DNA of 37,970 bases. Origin: an uncultured Clostridia bacterium (GTDB taxonomy: Bacteria > Bacillota > Clostridia > Christensenellales > Borkfalkiaceae). The position numbers were made by a program, and so were the translations under genes. This document shows, in pieces, positions 30,286 through 37,970 of the stretch. The notes beneath the pieces are model-generated. The model saw only the letters and a program-made list of their open reading frames with translations, made no database searches and was not told the origin of the DNA. The stretch's first letter is position 1, and each line of letters begins with the position of its first letter. The stretch is taken from assembly GCA_947627955.1 (NCBI GenBank), contig CANQXZ010000013.1, positions 1 through 37,970 of the forward strand, given 5' to 3'.

Positions 30286-32265
30286 TTATTTCGTCTTTGC
30301 GTTCTGGATGGAGAGCTTTGCGGCTTTTACGACGTTCTCCTTCGTGAAGCCGAAGTAATCGAACAGCACCTTTGCGGGCGCCGAAACGCCGAAAGTTTTC
30401 ATCGCTATCACCTCGCCGCAGTCGCCCGAATACTTGTACCACGCGAAGTGGGAGGCGGCTTCAACGCACACGCGGGCGCGCACCGAGCGGGGTAGCACGC
30501 TCTCGCGGTATTCGGGAGTCTGTCTCTCGAATTCCTCCATGCAGGGCATGGATACGACCCTTGCGCGTATGCCCTCCTTTGCGAGCAGTTCCTTAGCCCC
30601 CATGCACAGATCTATCTCCGAGCCCGTGCCTATCAATATCACGTTGGGTTTGGGCGCGTCGGAGAGCACGTATCCCCCCATAAGCGCTTTCAGCCCCGTG
30701 CCCTCGTATTGCCCGAGGTTCTGGCGGGAGAGCACGAGCACCGTGGGCGAATTCTGCGTAAACGCCTCCACGTACGCCGCCGCCGTCTCCCTGCCGTCGC
30801 AGGGGCGGAACACCTTGAGGTTGGGAATGGAGCGCAGCGCTATCAGCTGTTCAACGGGCTGGTGGGTGGGACCGTCCTCGCCCACGCCTATGGAGTCGTG
30901 GGTCATGACGTATATCACGGGTATGTTCATGAGCGCGCTCATCCTTATGCCGCCCTTCATGTAGTCGGAGAACGAGAAGAAGGTGGAGCACACTATCCTC
31001 AGCCCGCCGTGGAGCTGAATGCCGTTGCATATCGCCGCCATGGCGTGTTCGCGGATGCCGAAGTGGATATTTCTGCCCTCGCGGTTTTCGGGGGAGAAGT
31101 ATCCCGCGCCCTTTATCTCCGTCTTGGTGGAGGGGGCGAGGTCTGCGGAGCCCGACATGAGGTTGGGCATCGCCGCGGCTATCTCGTTGAGTATCTTGCC
31201 CGCGCTCGTGCGGGTGGCTTCCGCACCTTTGAATTCGAAGCTGTCGAGTATCTTCTTGAAGTCGGGCTCTATCCCGTCCATGTATTCGCGGTACTTTTGC
31301 GCGAGGTCGGGATAGGCGACGGCGTATTTTCCGAAGAGCTCGTTCCATTCCTCTTCTTTTTTCAGCTTGGAATTGGCTATCGCGAGGCAGTGGTCGTGCA
31401 CGTCTTCGGGTATCTCAAAGGGCGCGTACGTCCAATTGAGCTGTTCCTTTGTCTTTTGCAGGTTTTCCTCGCCCATGGGCGCGCCGTGAACGTCCGCCGA
31501 GTTCTGAAGGGGGGAACCGTAACCTATCACGGTCTTGCATATGATTATCGAGGGTCTCGAAAGGTCGCTCTTTGCGAGGGCTATGGCTTTGCCGAGAGCC
31601 GTAAGGTCGTTGGCGTCGTTTACGCGTATCACCTGCCAGCCCTGCGCCACGAAGCGCGTAGCCGTGTCCTCGGAGAAAGTGCATTCGGTGCTGCCCTCTA
31701 TGGTTATATCGTTTTTGTCGTAGAGTAGGATGAGTTTTCCGAGCTTTTGTGTGCCCGCAAAGGAGCACGCCTCATAGCCCATGCCCTCTTCGAGGCAGCC
31801 GTCGCCGCAGAGGACGTAGGTATAGTGGTCCACCACGGGGTAGTCGGGTCTGTTGAATATGGCGGCGAGGTGCGCCTCGGCGAGCGCGAAGCCCACCGCG
31901 TTGCCTATGCCCTGACCCAAGGGTCCCGTAGAGGTCTCAACGCCCGCCGTCCTGCCGTATTCGGGGTGTCCGGGCGTTCTGGAACCGAGCTGGCGGAAAT
32001 TCTTGATGTCGTCTATCGTAACGTCGTAGCCGAAGAGGTGCAAAAGGGAGTACAGAAGCATGCTGCCGTGTCCCGCGGAGAGCACGAACCTGTCGCGGTT
32101 ATCCCACTTTGGGTTGAGATAGCTGAAATTCAGGTGTTCGGCGAACAGCTCATAGCCGATAGGCGCCGCTCCCATGCACATTCCGGGGTGCCCCGAGTTG
32201 GCTTTCTGGATAGCTTCGGCGGAAAGAATTCTGATTGTGTCTACGCTTTTAGTCGTTACTGACAT
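30286..32265 (-). CDS. tkt: Transketolase
   Basis: Thiamine diphosphate enzyme of the non-oxidative pentose phosphate pathway, moving two-carbon units between sugar phosphates. The N-terminal block has AEAIQKANSGHPGM, the TPP/metal motif GDGCLEEGM (GDG at residues 154-156) and NDITIEG. The Pyr domain has the catalytic Glu region NIHFGIREHAMAAICNG and THDSIGVGEDGPTHQPVEQL, with the C-terminal domain after LIGTGSEIDLC. Its 659 residues are full length. Its ATG shares one base with the stop of the upstream mutase (TAATG), and AAGGAG is inside that gene, so they are coupled. Confidence 0.97.
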   Translation of the reverse strand: MSVTTKSVDTIRILSAEAIQKANSGHPGMCMGAAPIGYELFAEHLNFSYLNPKWDNRDRFVLSAGHGSMLLYSLLHLFGYDVTIDDIKNFRQLGSRTPGHPEYGRTAGVETSTGPLGQGIGNAVGFALAEAHLAAIFNRPDYPVVDHYTYVLCGDGCLEEGMGYEACSFAGTQKLGKLILLYDKNDITIEGSTECTFSEDTATRFVAQGWQVIRVNDANDLTALGKAIALAKSDLSRPSIIICKTVIGYGSPLQNSADVHGAPMGEENLQKTKEQLNWTYAPFEIPEDVHDHCLAIANSKLKKEEEWNELFGKYAVAYPDLAQKYREYMDGIEPDFKKILDSFEFKGAEATRTSAGKILNEIAAAMPNLMSGSADLAPSTKTEIKGAGYFSPENREGRNIHFGIREHAMAAICNGIQLHGGLRIVCSTFFSFSDYMKGGIRMSALMNIPVIYVMTHDSIGVGEDGPTHQPVEQLIALRSIPNLKVFRPCDGRETAAAYVEAFTQNSPTVLVLSRQNLGQYEGTGLKALMGGYVLSDAPKPNVILIGTGSEIDLCMGAKELLAKEGIRARVVSMPCMEEFERQTPEYRESVLPRSVRARVCVEAASHFAWYKYSGDCGEVIAMKTFGVSAPAKVLFDYFGFTKENVVKAAKLSIQNAKTK

Positions 32266-33767
32266 TAAAGTTTCTCCTTAGGCTCTGAAATTATATTGTC
32301 GAGCGCGCCGCAGTCGAGGAAGGGATATCCCTCCAAAAGAGTGCGCAGCTTTTCCGCCGCGCGCTTTACCCCGCCGGGCACGTCGCTTTCGAAATTTACG
32401 GGCATCACGGGGTCGTGAACGCTCATCCTTACGAGCGTTGTCCCGCAGTCCGAAGTGAACCTCACGCCTTCGAAGCTGTCCTCCGAGAGCGCGAGCGACG
32501 GGTCCGCCGCCGCTGCCGCGGTCAAGTCCGCTATGACTTTTTCGCCCTCCTTTTTGAAATCAACGCTTTCTGTGTTGAAACGGAGGCGCGCTTCCGCTTC
32601 CTCGGCGGGGCGCTTCAAGCCCTCTATCAGGGAAGAGAGGCTCTTTCCCTCCTTGGAGAGGGCGGCAAGGCTTATGAGGATCTTGGTAATGAGATATGCG
32701 CCGTCGTCGAGATAGTAGTTCTCGGGGAACGCCGCATGCCCGCTCGTCTCTATGGCGAGGGGGGAGTATTCGCCCCTTTCGTTGAGTTCGCGGCACTTGT
32801 CTATCACGTTTCTGTATCCCCTCTTATACCTGAGGTGTTTGCCGCCCAGCCCCTCTATGAATTCGGTGAGGTGCACGCTCGTCGCCGAGTCGGTGACAAT
32901 AACGCCCCCTCTCTCGGGCAGGACGATGGCGGCGGCAAGGGCAACGAGCGAATTGCGCGTTATCCCGTTTCCGTCGCCGTCCACGCAGGCGGCGCGGTCC
33001 ACGTCGGCGTCGAAGATTATGCCGAGGTCTGCGCCGCTTTCCTTTACCGCGCGCTTCAGATGCGCCACCGCGGAGCCGTCCTCGGGGTTGGGGATATGTA
33101 CGGGGAAAGCGCCGTCGGGTTCGAGGCAAATGCTGCCCGTAACGTCCGCGCCCAGCTTTTCAAGCACTTTTCCGGCAAAAAAACCGCCCGCGCCGTTCCC
33201 TGCGTCGACAATTATCTTCTTGCCTTTCAGCGGCATATAGCCGCAGGCTTTTTCGACTTTGCAGAGGAGTATGCGGGAGTATTCGTCCATAAAGGACCTT
33301 TCGGAATATTTGCCCGCGCCGGCGGAGCTTATCTTTTCGGAGGCGAGGAACAATACTTGGTCTATATCCTCCCCGTCGAGCCCGCCTTCGGGCGTGAAAA
33401 ATTTGAGCCCGTTCTTGTCTGCGGGCAGATGGGAAGCGGTTATCATGACCGAGGCGTCGCAGCCGAAGTCGCTCTCCTTCAACAGGATGAACATCGAGGG
33501 GGTGGTGGAGAGCCCGCAAAATACCACGTTCACGCCGCTCGAGATCAGCGCGGCGCAGACGAGGGAGGAGATATGCTGCGCCGAAACGCGGGGATCGTGC
33601 CCAACGGCTATCGTCAGCTCTTCCTTTTTCAGCTTTTTAGCTGTCCACACGGCGAAAGCCTTGATTATGTCGGTCACGGCTTCGTCGGAGAGGAGCGCGC
33701 CTTCGCCGACGGCTGTCCCGCGGACGTCGGTGCCGCTCTTCAATTTTTTCAATTCGCTTAAAGTCAT
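32265..33767 (-). CDS. Phosphohexomutase (phosphomannomutase/phosphoglucomutase family)
   Basis: A 500-residue alpha-D-phosphohexomutase. The phosphoserine loop is TASHLP at residues 110-115 (Ser112), followed by ADKNGLKFFTPEGG. The metal loop is DADVDRAA and the sugar-binding loop ETSGHAAFPENY. The C-terminal phosphate-binding domain carries FTSDCGTTLVRMSVHDP. Whether glucose or mannose phosphate is preferred cannot be told. The ATG is at 33767; no ribosome site precedes it, and the -10 element ends seven bases upstream. It is the first gene of an operon with tkt. Confidence 0.9.
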   Translation of the reverse strand: MTLSELKKLKSGTDVRGTAVGEGALLSDEAVTDIIKAFAVWTAKKLKKEELTIAVGHDPRVSAQHISSLVCAALISSGVNVVFCGLSTTPSMFILLKESDFGCDASVMITASHLPADKNGLKFFTPEGGLDGEDIDQVLFLASEKISSAGAGKYSERSFMDEYSRILLCKVEKACGYMPLKGKKIIVDAGNGAGGFFAGKVLEKLGADVTGSICLEPDGAFPVHIPNPEDGSAVAHLKRAVKESGADLGIIFDADVDRAACVDGDGNGITRNSLVALAAAIVLPERGGVIVTDSATSVHLTEFIEGLGGKHLRYKRGYRNVIDKCRELNERGEYSPLAIETSGHAAFPENYYLDDGAYLITKILISLAALSKEGKSLSSLIEGLKRPAEEAEARLRFNTESVDFKKEGEKVIADLTAAAAADPSLALSEDSFEGVRFTSDCGTTLVRMSVHDPVMPVNFESDVPGGVKRAAEKLRTLLEGYPFLDCGALDNIISEPKEKL

Positions 33768-33774
33768 CGTATGT

Positions 33775-33803
33775 ATTATACAATATCCGCGAAGTTATTA
33801 CAA
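33775..33803 (-). promoter_or_regulatory. Promoter of the phosphohexomutase-tkt operon, implying a leaderless mRNA
   Basis: Reverse strand TTGTAA (33803-33798), 17 bases, TATAAT (33780-33775), then seven bases (ACATACG) and the ATG at 33767. Transcription would start one or two bases before the ATG. Confidence 0.65.
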
Positions 33804-33902
33804 GTGTTTATCCCTCGTTGGGCAACATTTTTTTGATTTGCAAAATTTACCTTTATTTGCCCGTTGCCCCCAAAAACACTTCCATTTTGCGGCGATATAT
33901 GT

Positions 33903-33908
33903 TATAAT
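33903..33908 (+). promoter_or_regulatory. -10 element of proS
   Basis: TATAAT. The -35 window at 17 bases (33880-33885) is TTCCAT, a weak match. The leader is only about 23 bases, which leaves no room for a T-box. Confidence 0.45.
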
Positions 33909-33937
33909 GCGATATATTTATCCAAAGGACGTAAATT

Positions 33938-35365
33938 ATGGGCAAAGAAAATTTCGTAGAACAGATCGCCGACATAGAAGCGGACTTCCCGCGGTGGTAT
34001 ACGGACGTCGTCTTAAAGACGGAACTCGTCGACTACGGACCCGTCAAGGGCACCATGGTCATCCGCCCGTACGGCTATGCCGTATGGGAGAATATACAGG
34101 CGGAGCTCGACAGTCGTTTCAAGGCGACGGGGCACAAAAACGCATATTTTCCCCTGCTCATACCCATGAGCTACTTTACAAAGGAGGCGGAGCACGTGGA
34201 GGGCTTTGCGCCCGAAGTGGCGGTAGTCACCCGCGCGGGCGGGGAAGAGCTCGCCGAGCCCCTCGCGATACGCCCCACTTCCGAGACGATAATAGGCACA
34301 ATGTATTCGCGCTGGCTGCAATCATGGCGCGATCTGCCAATAAAGATAAACCAATGGTGCAACGTCATGCGGTGGGAAAAGACCACCCGTCCTTTTCTGC
34401 GCACTTCCGAATTCCTCTGGCAGGAGGGGCATACCGCACACGCCACGGAAGAGGAGGCGATGGCAGAGACCATGCAGATGCTCGGCGTATATAAGGAATT
34501 CGCCGAAAACGTGCTCGCCATTCCCGTGATATGCGGCAGAAAGACCGAAAAGGAAAAATTTGCGGGCGCCGTAGCCACATTCGGCATGGAAGCCATGATG
34601 AAGGACGGCAAGAGCCTGCAAGCGGGCACTTCCCACTATCTCGGTCAGAATTTTTCAAAGTCGTTCGAAATCAGATATCTCGACAAGGACGGCTCGCAAA
34701 AGTACGCGTATACGTCGAGCTGGGGAGTTTCGACCCGCCTTATCGGCGCGCTTATCATGGCTCACGGCGACAGCCGCGGGCTCGTGCTCCCGCCCAAAGT
34801 CGCGCCCGTGCAGGCAGTCATAATCCCCATCGCCGCAAAGAAGGGCGGGGTGGTGGAAAAGTGCCTCGAAGTCAAGGCTGAACTCGAAAAAATGTCGGTA
34901 CGTGTTGAGTTTGACAGCTCCGACGCCAGCCCCGGCTGGAAGTTCAACGAGTGGGAAATGAAGGGCGTGCCCGTAAGGATAGAGATAGGTCCCCGCGACA
35001 TAGAAAACGGCAAGGCGGCGATATTCCGCCGCGATACCCTCGTGAAGGAGGAATATCCCCTCGGCGGCATAGGGGAGACTGTTTTGTCCCTTCTGTCGGC
35101 AATCCAGAAGGACATGCTGGAAGCGGCAAGAAAGCGGCGCGACGGCAGGATAGTCTGCGCCGACGATCTGGACGGCATAAACGACGGCGTGGAAAAGGGC
35201 AATTTCGTAAAGGCGGGCTGGTGCGGCTGCCGCGAATGCGAGGACAAGGTAAAGGCGGTCACAGCCGCCACGGCGAGGGTGTTCGCCGAGGGCGAAACAG
35301 CCGAAAAATGCGCGGTATGCGGCAAAAAAGCCGAACACGTGGTGATTTTTGCCCGCGCGTACTGA
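33938..35365 (+). CDS. proS: Prolyl-tRNA synthetase, archaeal/eukaryotic-type (ProS type 3)
   Basis: Charges tRNA(Pro). Its 475 residues lack the large editing insertion of the 570-residue bacterial type and match the short form shared with archaea and eukaryotes. Class II motifs are visible: motif 1 around VIRPYGYAVWENIQAELD, motif 2 INQWCNVMRWEKTTRPFLRTSEFLWQEGHTAHA, and motif 3 as GVSTRLIGALIMAHGDSRGL. The C-terminus has the extra domain of this type, with zinc-binding cysteines (WCGCRECEDK, CAVCGKKAEH). AAAGGAC precedes the ATG. Monocistronic, with a good terminator. Confidence 0.96.
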   Translation: MGKENFVEQIADIEADFPRWYTDVVLKTELVDYGPVKGTMVIRPYGYAVWENIQAELDSRFKATGHKNAYFPLLIPMSYFTKEAEHVEGFAPEVAVVTRAGGEELAEPLAIRPTSETIIGTMYSRWLQSWRDLPIKINQWCNVMRWEKTTRPFLRTSEFLWQEGHTAHATEEEAMAETMQMLGVYKEFAENVLAIPVICGRKTEKEKFAGAVATFGMEAMMKDGKSLQAGTSHYLGQNFSKSFEIRYLDKDGSQKYAYTSSWGVSTRLIGALIMAHGDSRGLVLPPKVAPVQAVIIPIAAKKGGVVEKCLEVKAELEKMSVRVEFDSSDASPGWKFNEWEMKGVPVRIEIGPRDIENGKAAIFRRDTLVKEEYPLGGIGETVLSLLSAIQKDMLEAARKRRDGRIVCADDLDGINDGVEKGNFVKAGWCGCRECEDKVKAVTAATARVFAEGETAEKCAVCGKKAEHVVIFARAY

Positions 35366-35379
35366 AAAAAAGTAACTTC

Positions 35380-35409
35380 AAGGCTCTCCCCGCGGGGAGA
35401 GCCTTTTTT
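35380..35409 (+). terminator. Terminator of proS
   Basis: AAGGCTCTCCCC and its complement with almost no loop, then a T run (35404-35409). Confidence 0.9.
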
Positions 35410-35446
35410 GCGCCCTTTAAACAATTCGTCGGCGGTCTGCATACGA

Positions 35447-35452
35447 TATAAT
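35447..35452 (+). promoter_or_regulatory. -10 element of the glycosyltransferase gene
   Basis: TATAAT, 16 bases before the ATG, with no clear -35. AAGAGGG just before the ATG is the ribosome site. Confidence 0.4.
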
Positions 35453-35468
35453 ACTGCAAGAGGGTAAA

Positions 35469-36545
35469 ATGACGTTAAGCGTATGCCTCATAGTCAAAGA
35501 CGAGGAAGAGGTCTTAAAAAGGTGTCTAGGGTGCGTTGAAAAGTTCGCCGACGAGATAGTGATAGTGGACACGGGCTCGCGCGACGGCACTGTGGATATC
35601 GCAAAAAATTTCACCGACAAGGTGTACTTTTTCGAGTGGTGCGACGACTTTTCCGCGGCGCGCAACTTCGCGTTCGGAAAAGCTACGTGCGACTATGTGA
35701 TGTGGCTGGACGCCGACGACGTGGTGACCGACGAAAACTGCGCGCTCATAAGAGAGCTCGTCTCGGGCGGCGGATTCGACATGGCGTATCTCGTGTACGC
35801 GGCGGCGTTCGACGGCGACGTCCCCGTTTTCGTCTACAACCGCGAGAGGATATTCCGCCGCTCGGCGGGCTACCGCTTTTCGGGCGCCGTGCACGAAGCG
35901 GTGTCTCCGCGCGGGAAAGCCGTGTATTCCGCGGCGCGCATAGACCACAGAAAAATTTCGCAGAAGGACCCGATGCGCAACCTGAAAATATACCTTGGGC
36001 AGATCGCCCGAGGCGGACTCCCCGACAGCCGTTCGCGGTTCTATTACGGCAGGGAACTGATGTTCAACGGCATGTACGCGGAGGCTGCCGCCGTATTGGC
36101 GGAATTTCTCAAGGGTGACGGGTGGACGGAGAACAAGATAGAGGCGTGCTTTAACCTCATGCACTGCTATGAGTGTCTCGGCGACGCCGCAAAGGCGCGG
36201 GATGCGCTTTTAAAGACGCTGGAATACGACCGCCCGCGCGCGCAGTTCTGCTGTATACTCGGCGGAAAGTTCATGGAACAAAACAACCACCCCGCCGCCG
36301 TATATTGGTATACCTGCGCCCTCGGCTGCAAGCGCGAGCTCGCCCTCGGCGGGTTCGTCAACGCCGACTATTCGGAATTTATACCCTGCATGCAGCTTTG
36401 CGTGCTCTACGACCGCCTCGGCGACTTGAAGAGGGCTTGCGCCTTCAACGAGCGCGCGGGGAGAGCAAAGCCGCAAAACGAAAATTATCTCCGTAACGTG
36501 AGATATTTCAGACAGAAATTATCCGGAGAGGTAAATAATGAATAA
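35469..36545 (+). CDS. Family 2 glycosyltransferase with C-terminal TPR-like helices
   Basis: A 358-residue cytosolic GT-A glycosyltransferase. The nucleotide-sugar site begins [18 protein letters not shown], then [14 protein letters not shown] near residue 36 and the metal motif WLDADD near residue 80. Residues about 190-340 are paired helices with TPR spacing ([39 protein letters not shown]). This group is often used for protein or peptide glycosylation. The next gene overlaps it by eight bases and encodes a collagen-like protein. Bacillus exosporium collagens are glycosylated, so that protein is a plausible acceptor, by inference only. Confidence 0.88.
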   Translation: MTLSVCLIVKDEEEVLKRCLGCVEKFADEIVIVDTGSRDGTVDIAKNFTDKVYFFEWCDDFSAARNFAFGKATCDYVMWLDADDVVTDENCALIRELVSGGGFDMAYLVYAAAFDGDVPVFVYNRERIFRRSAGYRFSGAVHEAVSPRGKAVYSAARIDHRKISQKDPMRNLKIYLGQIARGGLPDSRSRFYYGRELMFNGMYAEAAAVLAEFLKGDGWTENKIEACFNLMHCYECLGDAAKARDALLKTLEYDRPRAQFCCILGGKFMEQNNHPAAVYWYTCALGCKRELALGGFVNADYSEFIPCMQLCVLYDRLGDLKRACAFNERAGRAKPQNENYLRNVRYFRQKLSGEVNNE

Positions 36546-36807
36546 ATTTATATCCGTATTTTATTCGTGCTGCGGCTGCGGCGGCTGGAACAGCGGTTGC
36601 GGCGGCTACGGTCAGGGCTGCGGCTCTACCCGCACGGTGTACGTCAATACCCTTACGGGCATAACGGGTCCCACAGGCGCGACGGGTGCAACAGGTCCCG
36701 CAGGTCCCGCAGGGGCAGCAGGCGCCACGGGCGCAACGGGTGCAACAGGTCCCGCAGGTCCCGCAGGGGCAGCAGGCGCCACGGGCGCAACAGAACAAGT
36801 GCTTTAA
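36538..36807 (+). CDS. Short collagen-like protein, probably truncated
   Basis: An 89-residue protein. Residues 1-30 are Cys/Gly-rich ([20 protein letters not shown]). A linker [11 protein letters not shown] follows, then Gly-X-Y triplets rich in [19 protein letters not shown], to residue 85. The triplet region is two perfect 54-base repeats. The chain ends abruptly at TEQVL without the C-terminal trimerisation domain expected in BclA-like spore-surface collagens. GGAGAGG lies before the ATG, and it overlaps the glycosyltransferase gene, so the two are coupled. A spore or cell-surface location is likely from the family. Truncation by loss of repeats or by an insertion downstream is suspected. 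Confidence 0.75.
   Translation: MNKFISVFYSCCGCGGWNSGCGGYGQGCGSTRTVYVNTLTGITGPTGATGATGPAGPAGAAGATGATGATGPAGPAGAAGATGATEQVL
36682..36789 (+). repeat. Two perfect 54-base tandem repeats in the collagen-like gene
   Basis: Copies at 36682-36735 and 36736-36789 are identical; each encodes 18 residues, six Gly-X-Y triplets. The reading changes character right at the end of the second copy. Copy number is likely to vary, and short-read assembly could have collapsed it. Confidence 0.9.
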
Positions 36808-36838
36808 GGGAAACATCTGAAGCGGGAAGTTATGGTAA

Positions 36839-36878
36839 GAAAGTTCGTGAGGCAAAAATCATGGACTTTCTTTTTTTT
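36839..36878 (+). terminator. Probable terminator after the collagen-like gene
   Basis: GAAAGTTC pairs with GGACTTTC less one base (eight pairs with a G-T wobble), 16-base loop, followed by eight T. Confidence 0.5.
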
Positions 36879-36910
36879 GCAATATTATTATCCAAATTTG
36901 CGCAAGGCAG

Positions 36911-36939
36911 TTGACATTTGCATTATTTCGCGCTATAAT
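36911..36939 (+). promoter_or_regulatory. Consensus promoter of the AbiE operon
   Basis: TTGACA (36911-36916), 17 bases, TATAAT (36934-36939). The palindrome TTGCGCAA (36898-36905) lies just upstream of the -35 and could be part of an antitoxin operator. Confidence 0.85.
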
Positions 36940-36963
36940 AGTTAAAAATCGGGTGGTTTGGCT

Positions 36964-37701
36964 ATGGTAAAATGGATTCCATATGTTATCACAAAAAAGG
37001 ATATGCGCCCGCAGTTTTCGAGCGATATGCAATACGAAAATTGGATTGCGGGGCAGCTTCGCGCAAAGAAAATCACAAAAGTGCGTAAGGGGCTTTACGT
37101 CGTTGCCGATGCGAGGGGAGAACTGCTTGCAACGAAATTCGAGATCGCAAGCAAGATCGCGGACGACGCCTTTCTCTGCTATCATTCGGCATTGGAATTT
37201 TACGGCGCGGCAAATCAGGTGTTTCATGCGGTGACGGTCGGGAGTAAGTCGCGGTTTAATTCGTTTACCTTCCGCGATATCGATTATATCCGCAAACAGC
37301 CGAACAACAGTTACGGTATCGTGTATATCGAACAGGCGGGGGTGCGCGTCACCACGCTCGAACGCACGGTGATCGACTGTATCGACGATATCGATGCTTG
37401 CGGCGGGATCGACGAACTGCTCGGCGCGCTCGGGCAAATTCGCATTCTCAACGAGAAAGAACTGCTCGGCGCGCTCGATGCCTACAACTGTATACTTCTC
37501 TATCAAAAGGCGGGGTATATTCTGCAACAGTATCAGAGCAAATTCGGCTTGTCGGACGCTTTCTTTGACGAATGTAAACGACATCTGACAAGGCAAGTGA
37601 AGTATTTCTTAAAGGACGAATACAGCGAAGTGGAATACAATTCCGAGTGGCAGCTGATGGCGCCGAAAAATCTCATCGCTCGGATCGGAGGAGGTTATTA
37701 A
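36964..37701 (+). CDS. AbiEi-type antitoxin and transcriptional regulator
   Basis: A 245-residue protein of the AbiEi family, the antitoxin of type IV toxin-antitoxin systems that also give abortive infection. Family landmarks: an N-terminal winged helix (ENWIAGQLRAKKITKVRKGLY), the block CYHSALEFYGAANQVFHAVTV, then GVRVTTLERTVIDCIDD. The C-terminal half is helical (LYQKAGYILQQYQSKFGLS). The antitoxin does not bind the toxin but counters its effect and represses the operon. The ATG at 36964 is chosen over TTG at 36958 because GGTGG (36952-36956) is seven bases away. Toxin gene follows directly. Confidence 0.9.
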   Translation: MVKWIPYVITKKDMRPQFSSDMQYENWIAGQLRAKKITKVRKGLYVVADARGELLATKFEIASKIADDAFLCYHSALEFYGAANQVFHAVTVGSKSRFNSFTFRDIDYIRKQPNNSYGIVYIEQAGVRVTTLERTVIDCIDDIDACGGIDELLGALGQIRILNEKELLGALDAYNCILLYQKAGYILQQYQSKFGLSDAFFDECKRHLTRQVKYFLKDEYSEVEYNSEWQLMAPKNLIARIGGGY

Positions 37702-37970
37702 ATGGAATTTTCAAAGCAATATCTTAACTCATTGGCGGCGCAGACGGGCTTCATCAAGGAGACGCTCGAAAAGGTTTTGCGGCTTGCCGAGGTCTTGAAA
37801 TTTCTTAATGCCGATTCTGTAATTGGCGGGAAGCTCGCGCTAAAAGGCGGCACGGCGATCAATCTGACGACGGTCGAACTTCCGCGGCTCTCTGTGGATA
37901 TCGACCTCGACTATGCGGAAAACGTCGCCCGCGAGGAACTCCCTGCCGTAAAGGAAAAGATCGGCAAGCG
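37702..37970 (+). CDS. AbiEii-type nucleotidyltransferase toxin, N-terminal part (runs off right edge)
   Basis: The first 89 residues are in the window, starting MEFSKQYLNSLAAQTGFIKE. The nucleotidyltransferase core KLALKGGTAINL and LSVDIDLDYAEN (the GG and D-x-D motifs) is that of the AbiEii/AbiGii toxin family, which transfers nucleotides to RNA such as tRNA acceptor ends. The ATG follows the antitoxin stop with no gap, after GGAGGAGG (37686-37693), so translation is coupled. The rest lies beyond the right edge, so integrity cannot be judged. Confidence 0.92.
   Translation, partial: MEFSKQYLNSLAAQTGFIKETLEKVLRLAEVLKFLNADSVIGGKLALKGGTAINLTTVELPRLSVDIDLDYAENVAREELPAVKEKIGK

Noticed and set aside
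32415-33761. 448-residue open frame on the plus strand
   Set aside because: It is antisense to the phosphohexomutase, whose catalytic loops are all present.
33781-33937. Possible T-box riboswitch before proS
   Set aside because: The -10 element lies at 33903-33908, leaving a leader of about 23 bases; no stem I or T-box sequence is present.
36682-36789. Tandem repeats considered as a CRISPR array
   Set aside because: The copies are adjacent with no spacers and keep the Gly-X-Y reading frame.

Overview
The window reads as chromosome from an anaerobic, endospore-forming Firmicute of clostridial type with GC-rich genes. Direct evidence is a dense set of sporulation genes (spoVT, a spoVB-type flippase, spoIIGA, sigE, sigG, spoIIID), a 2-hydroxyacyl-CoA dehydratase/activase pair of the strict-anaerobe kind, a membrane 4Fe-4S protein, and sigma-A-like promoters of TTGACA/TATAAT form. 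Placement below class is not supported by anything I can see; an uncultured gut Clostridia lineage is only a guess. No rRNA, tRNA or CRISPR was recognised.

Layout. 1-107: the 5' end of a large serine recombinase reading off the left edge. 247-2613: glycine-rich lipoprotein. 2801-9451: housekeeping and sporulation run tilS - MIF-like tautomerase - hpt - spoVT - spoVB-like - yabN/mazG - dus, close to the Bacillus yabM/yabN/tilS/hprT neighbourhood. 9634-11924: spoIIGA-sigE-sigG, ended by a strong terminator. 12091-15704: SbcD/SbcC-like nuclease-ATPase pair resembling YhaO/YhaN. 15754-16293: pyrophosphatase. 16357-17541 (minus): four-TM protein that I think resembles the S-4TM pore-forming effectors, with a Cys cluster and a Pro/Ala/Lys tail. 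17728-19272: leucine-rich-repeat lipoprotein. 19334-21556: TetR regulator divergent from two membrane proteins. 21684-23801: AT-richer island with an XRE regulator and membrane protein divergent from two zinc-ribbon membrane proteins, with twin operators in the shared promoter. 23893-25331: 4Fe-4S membrane protein and spoIIID. 25437-29626: dehydratase activase and dehydratase. 29702-33767 (minus): nitroreductase, transketolase, phosphohexomutase. 33938-36807: proS, a TPR glycosyltransferase and a short collagen-like protein. 36964-end: AbiEi/AbiEii type IV toxin-antitoxin, cut by the right edge.

How it fits together. The core is vertically inherited: SpoIIGA processes pro-SigE, SigE would switch on spoIIID (a SigE-like promoter lies in front of it), and SigG would act on spoVT (a SigG-like promoter lies in front of it). 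Interspersed are accessory modules with their own control: the S-4TM-like protein, the TetR divergon, the XRE/zinc-ribbon module and AbiE. The serine recombinase and AbiE at the two edges suggest mobile DNA on either side. The most interesting leads are the S-4TM-like protein, the XRE/zinc-ribbon module, and two genes (spoIIGA and the phosphohexomutase) whose best promoters imply almost leaderless mRNAs.
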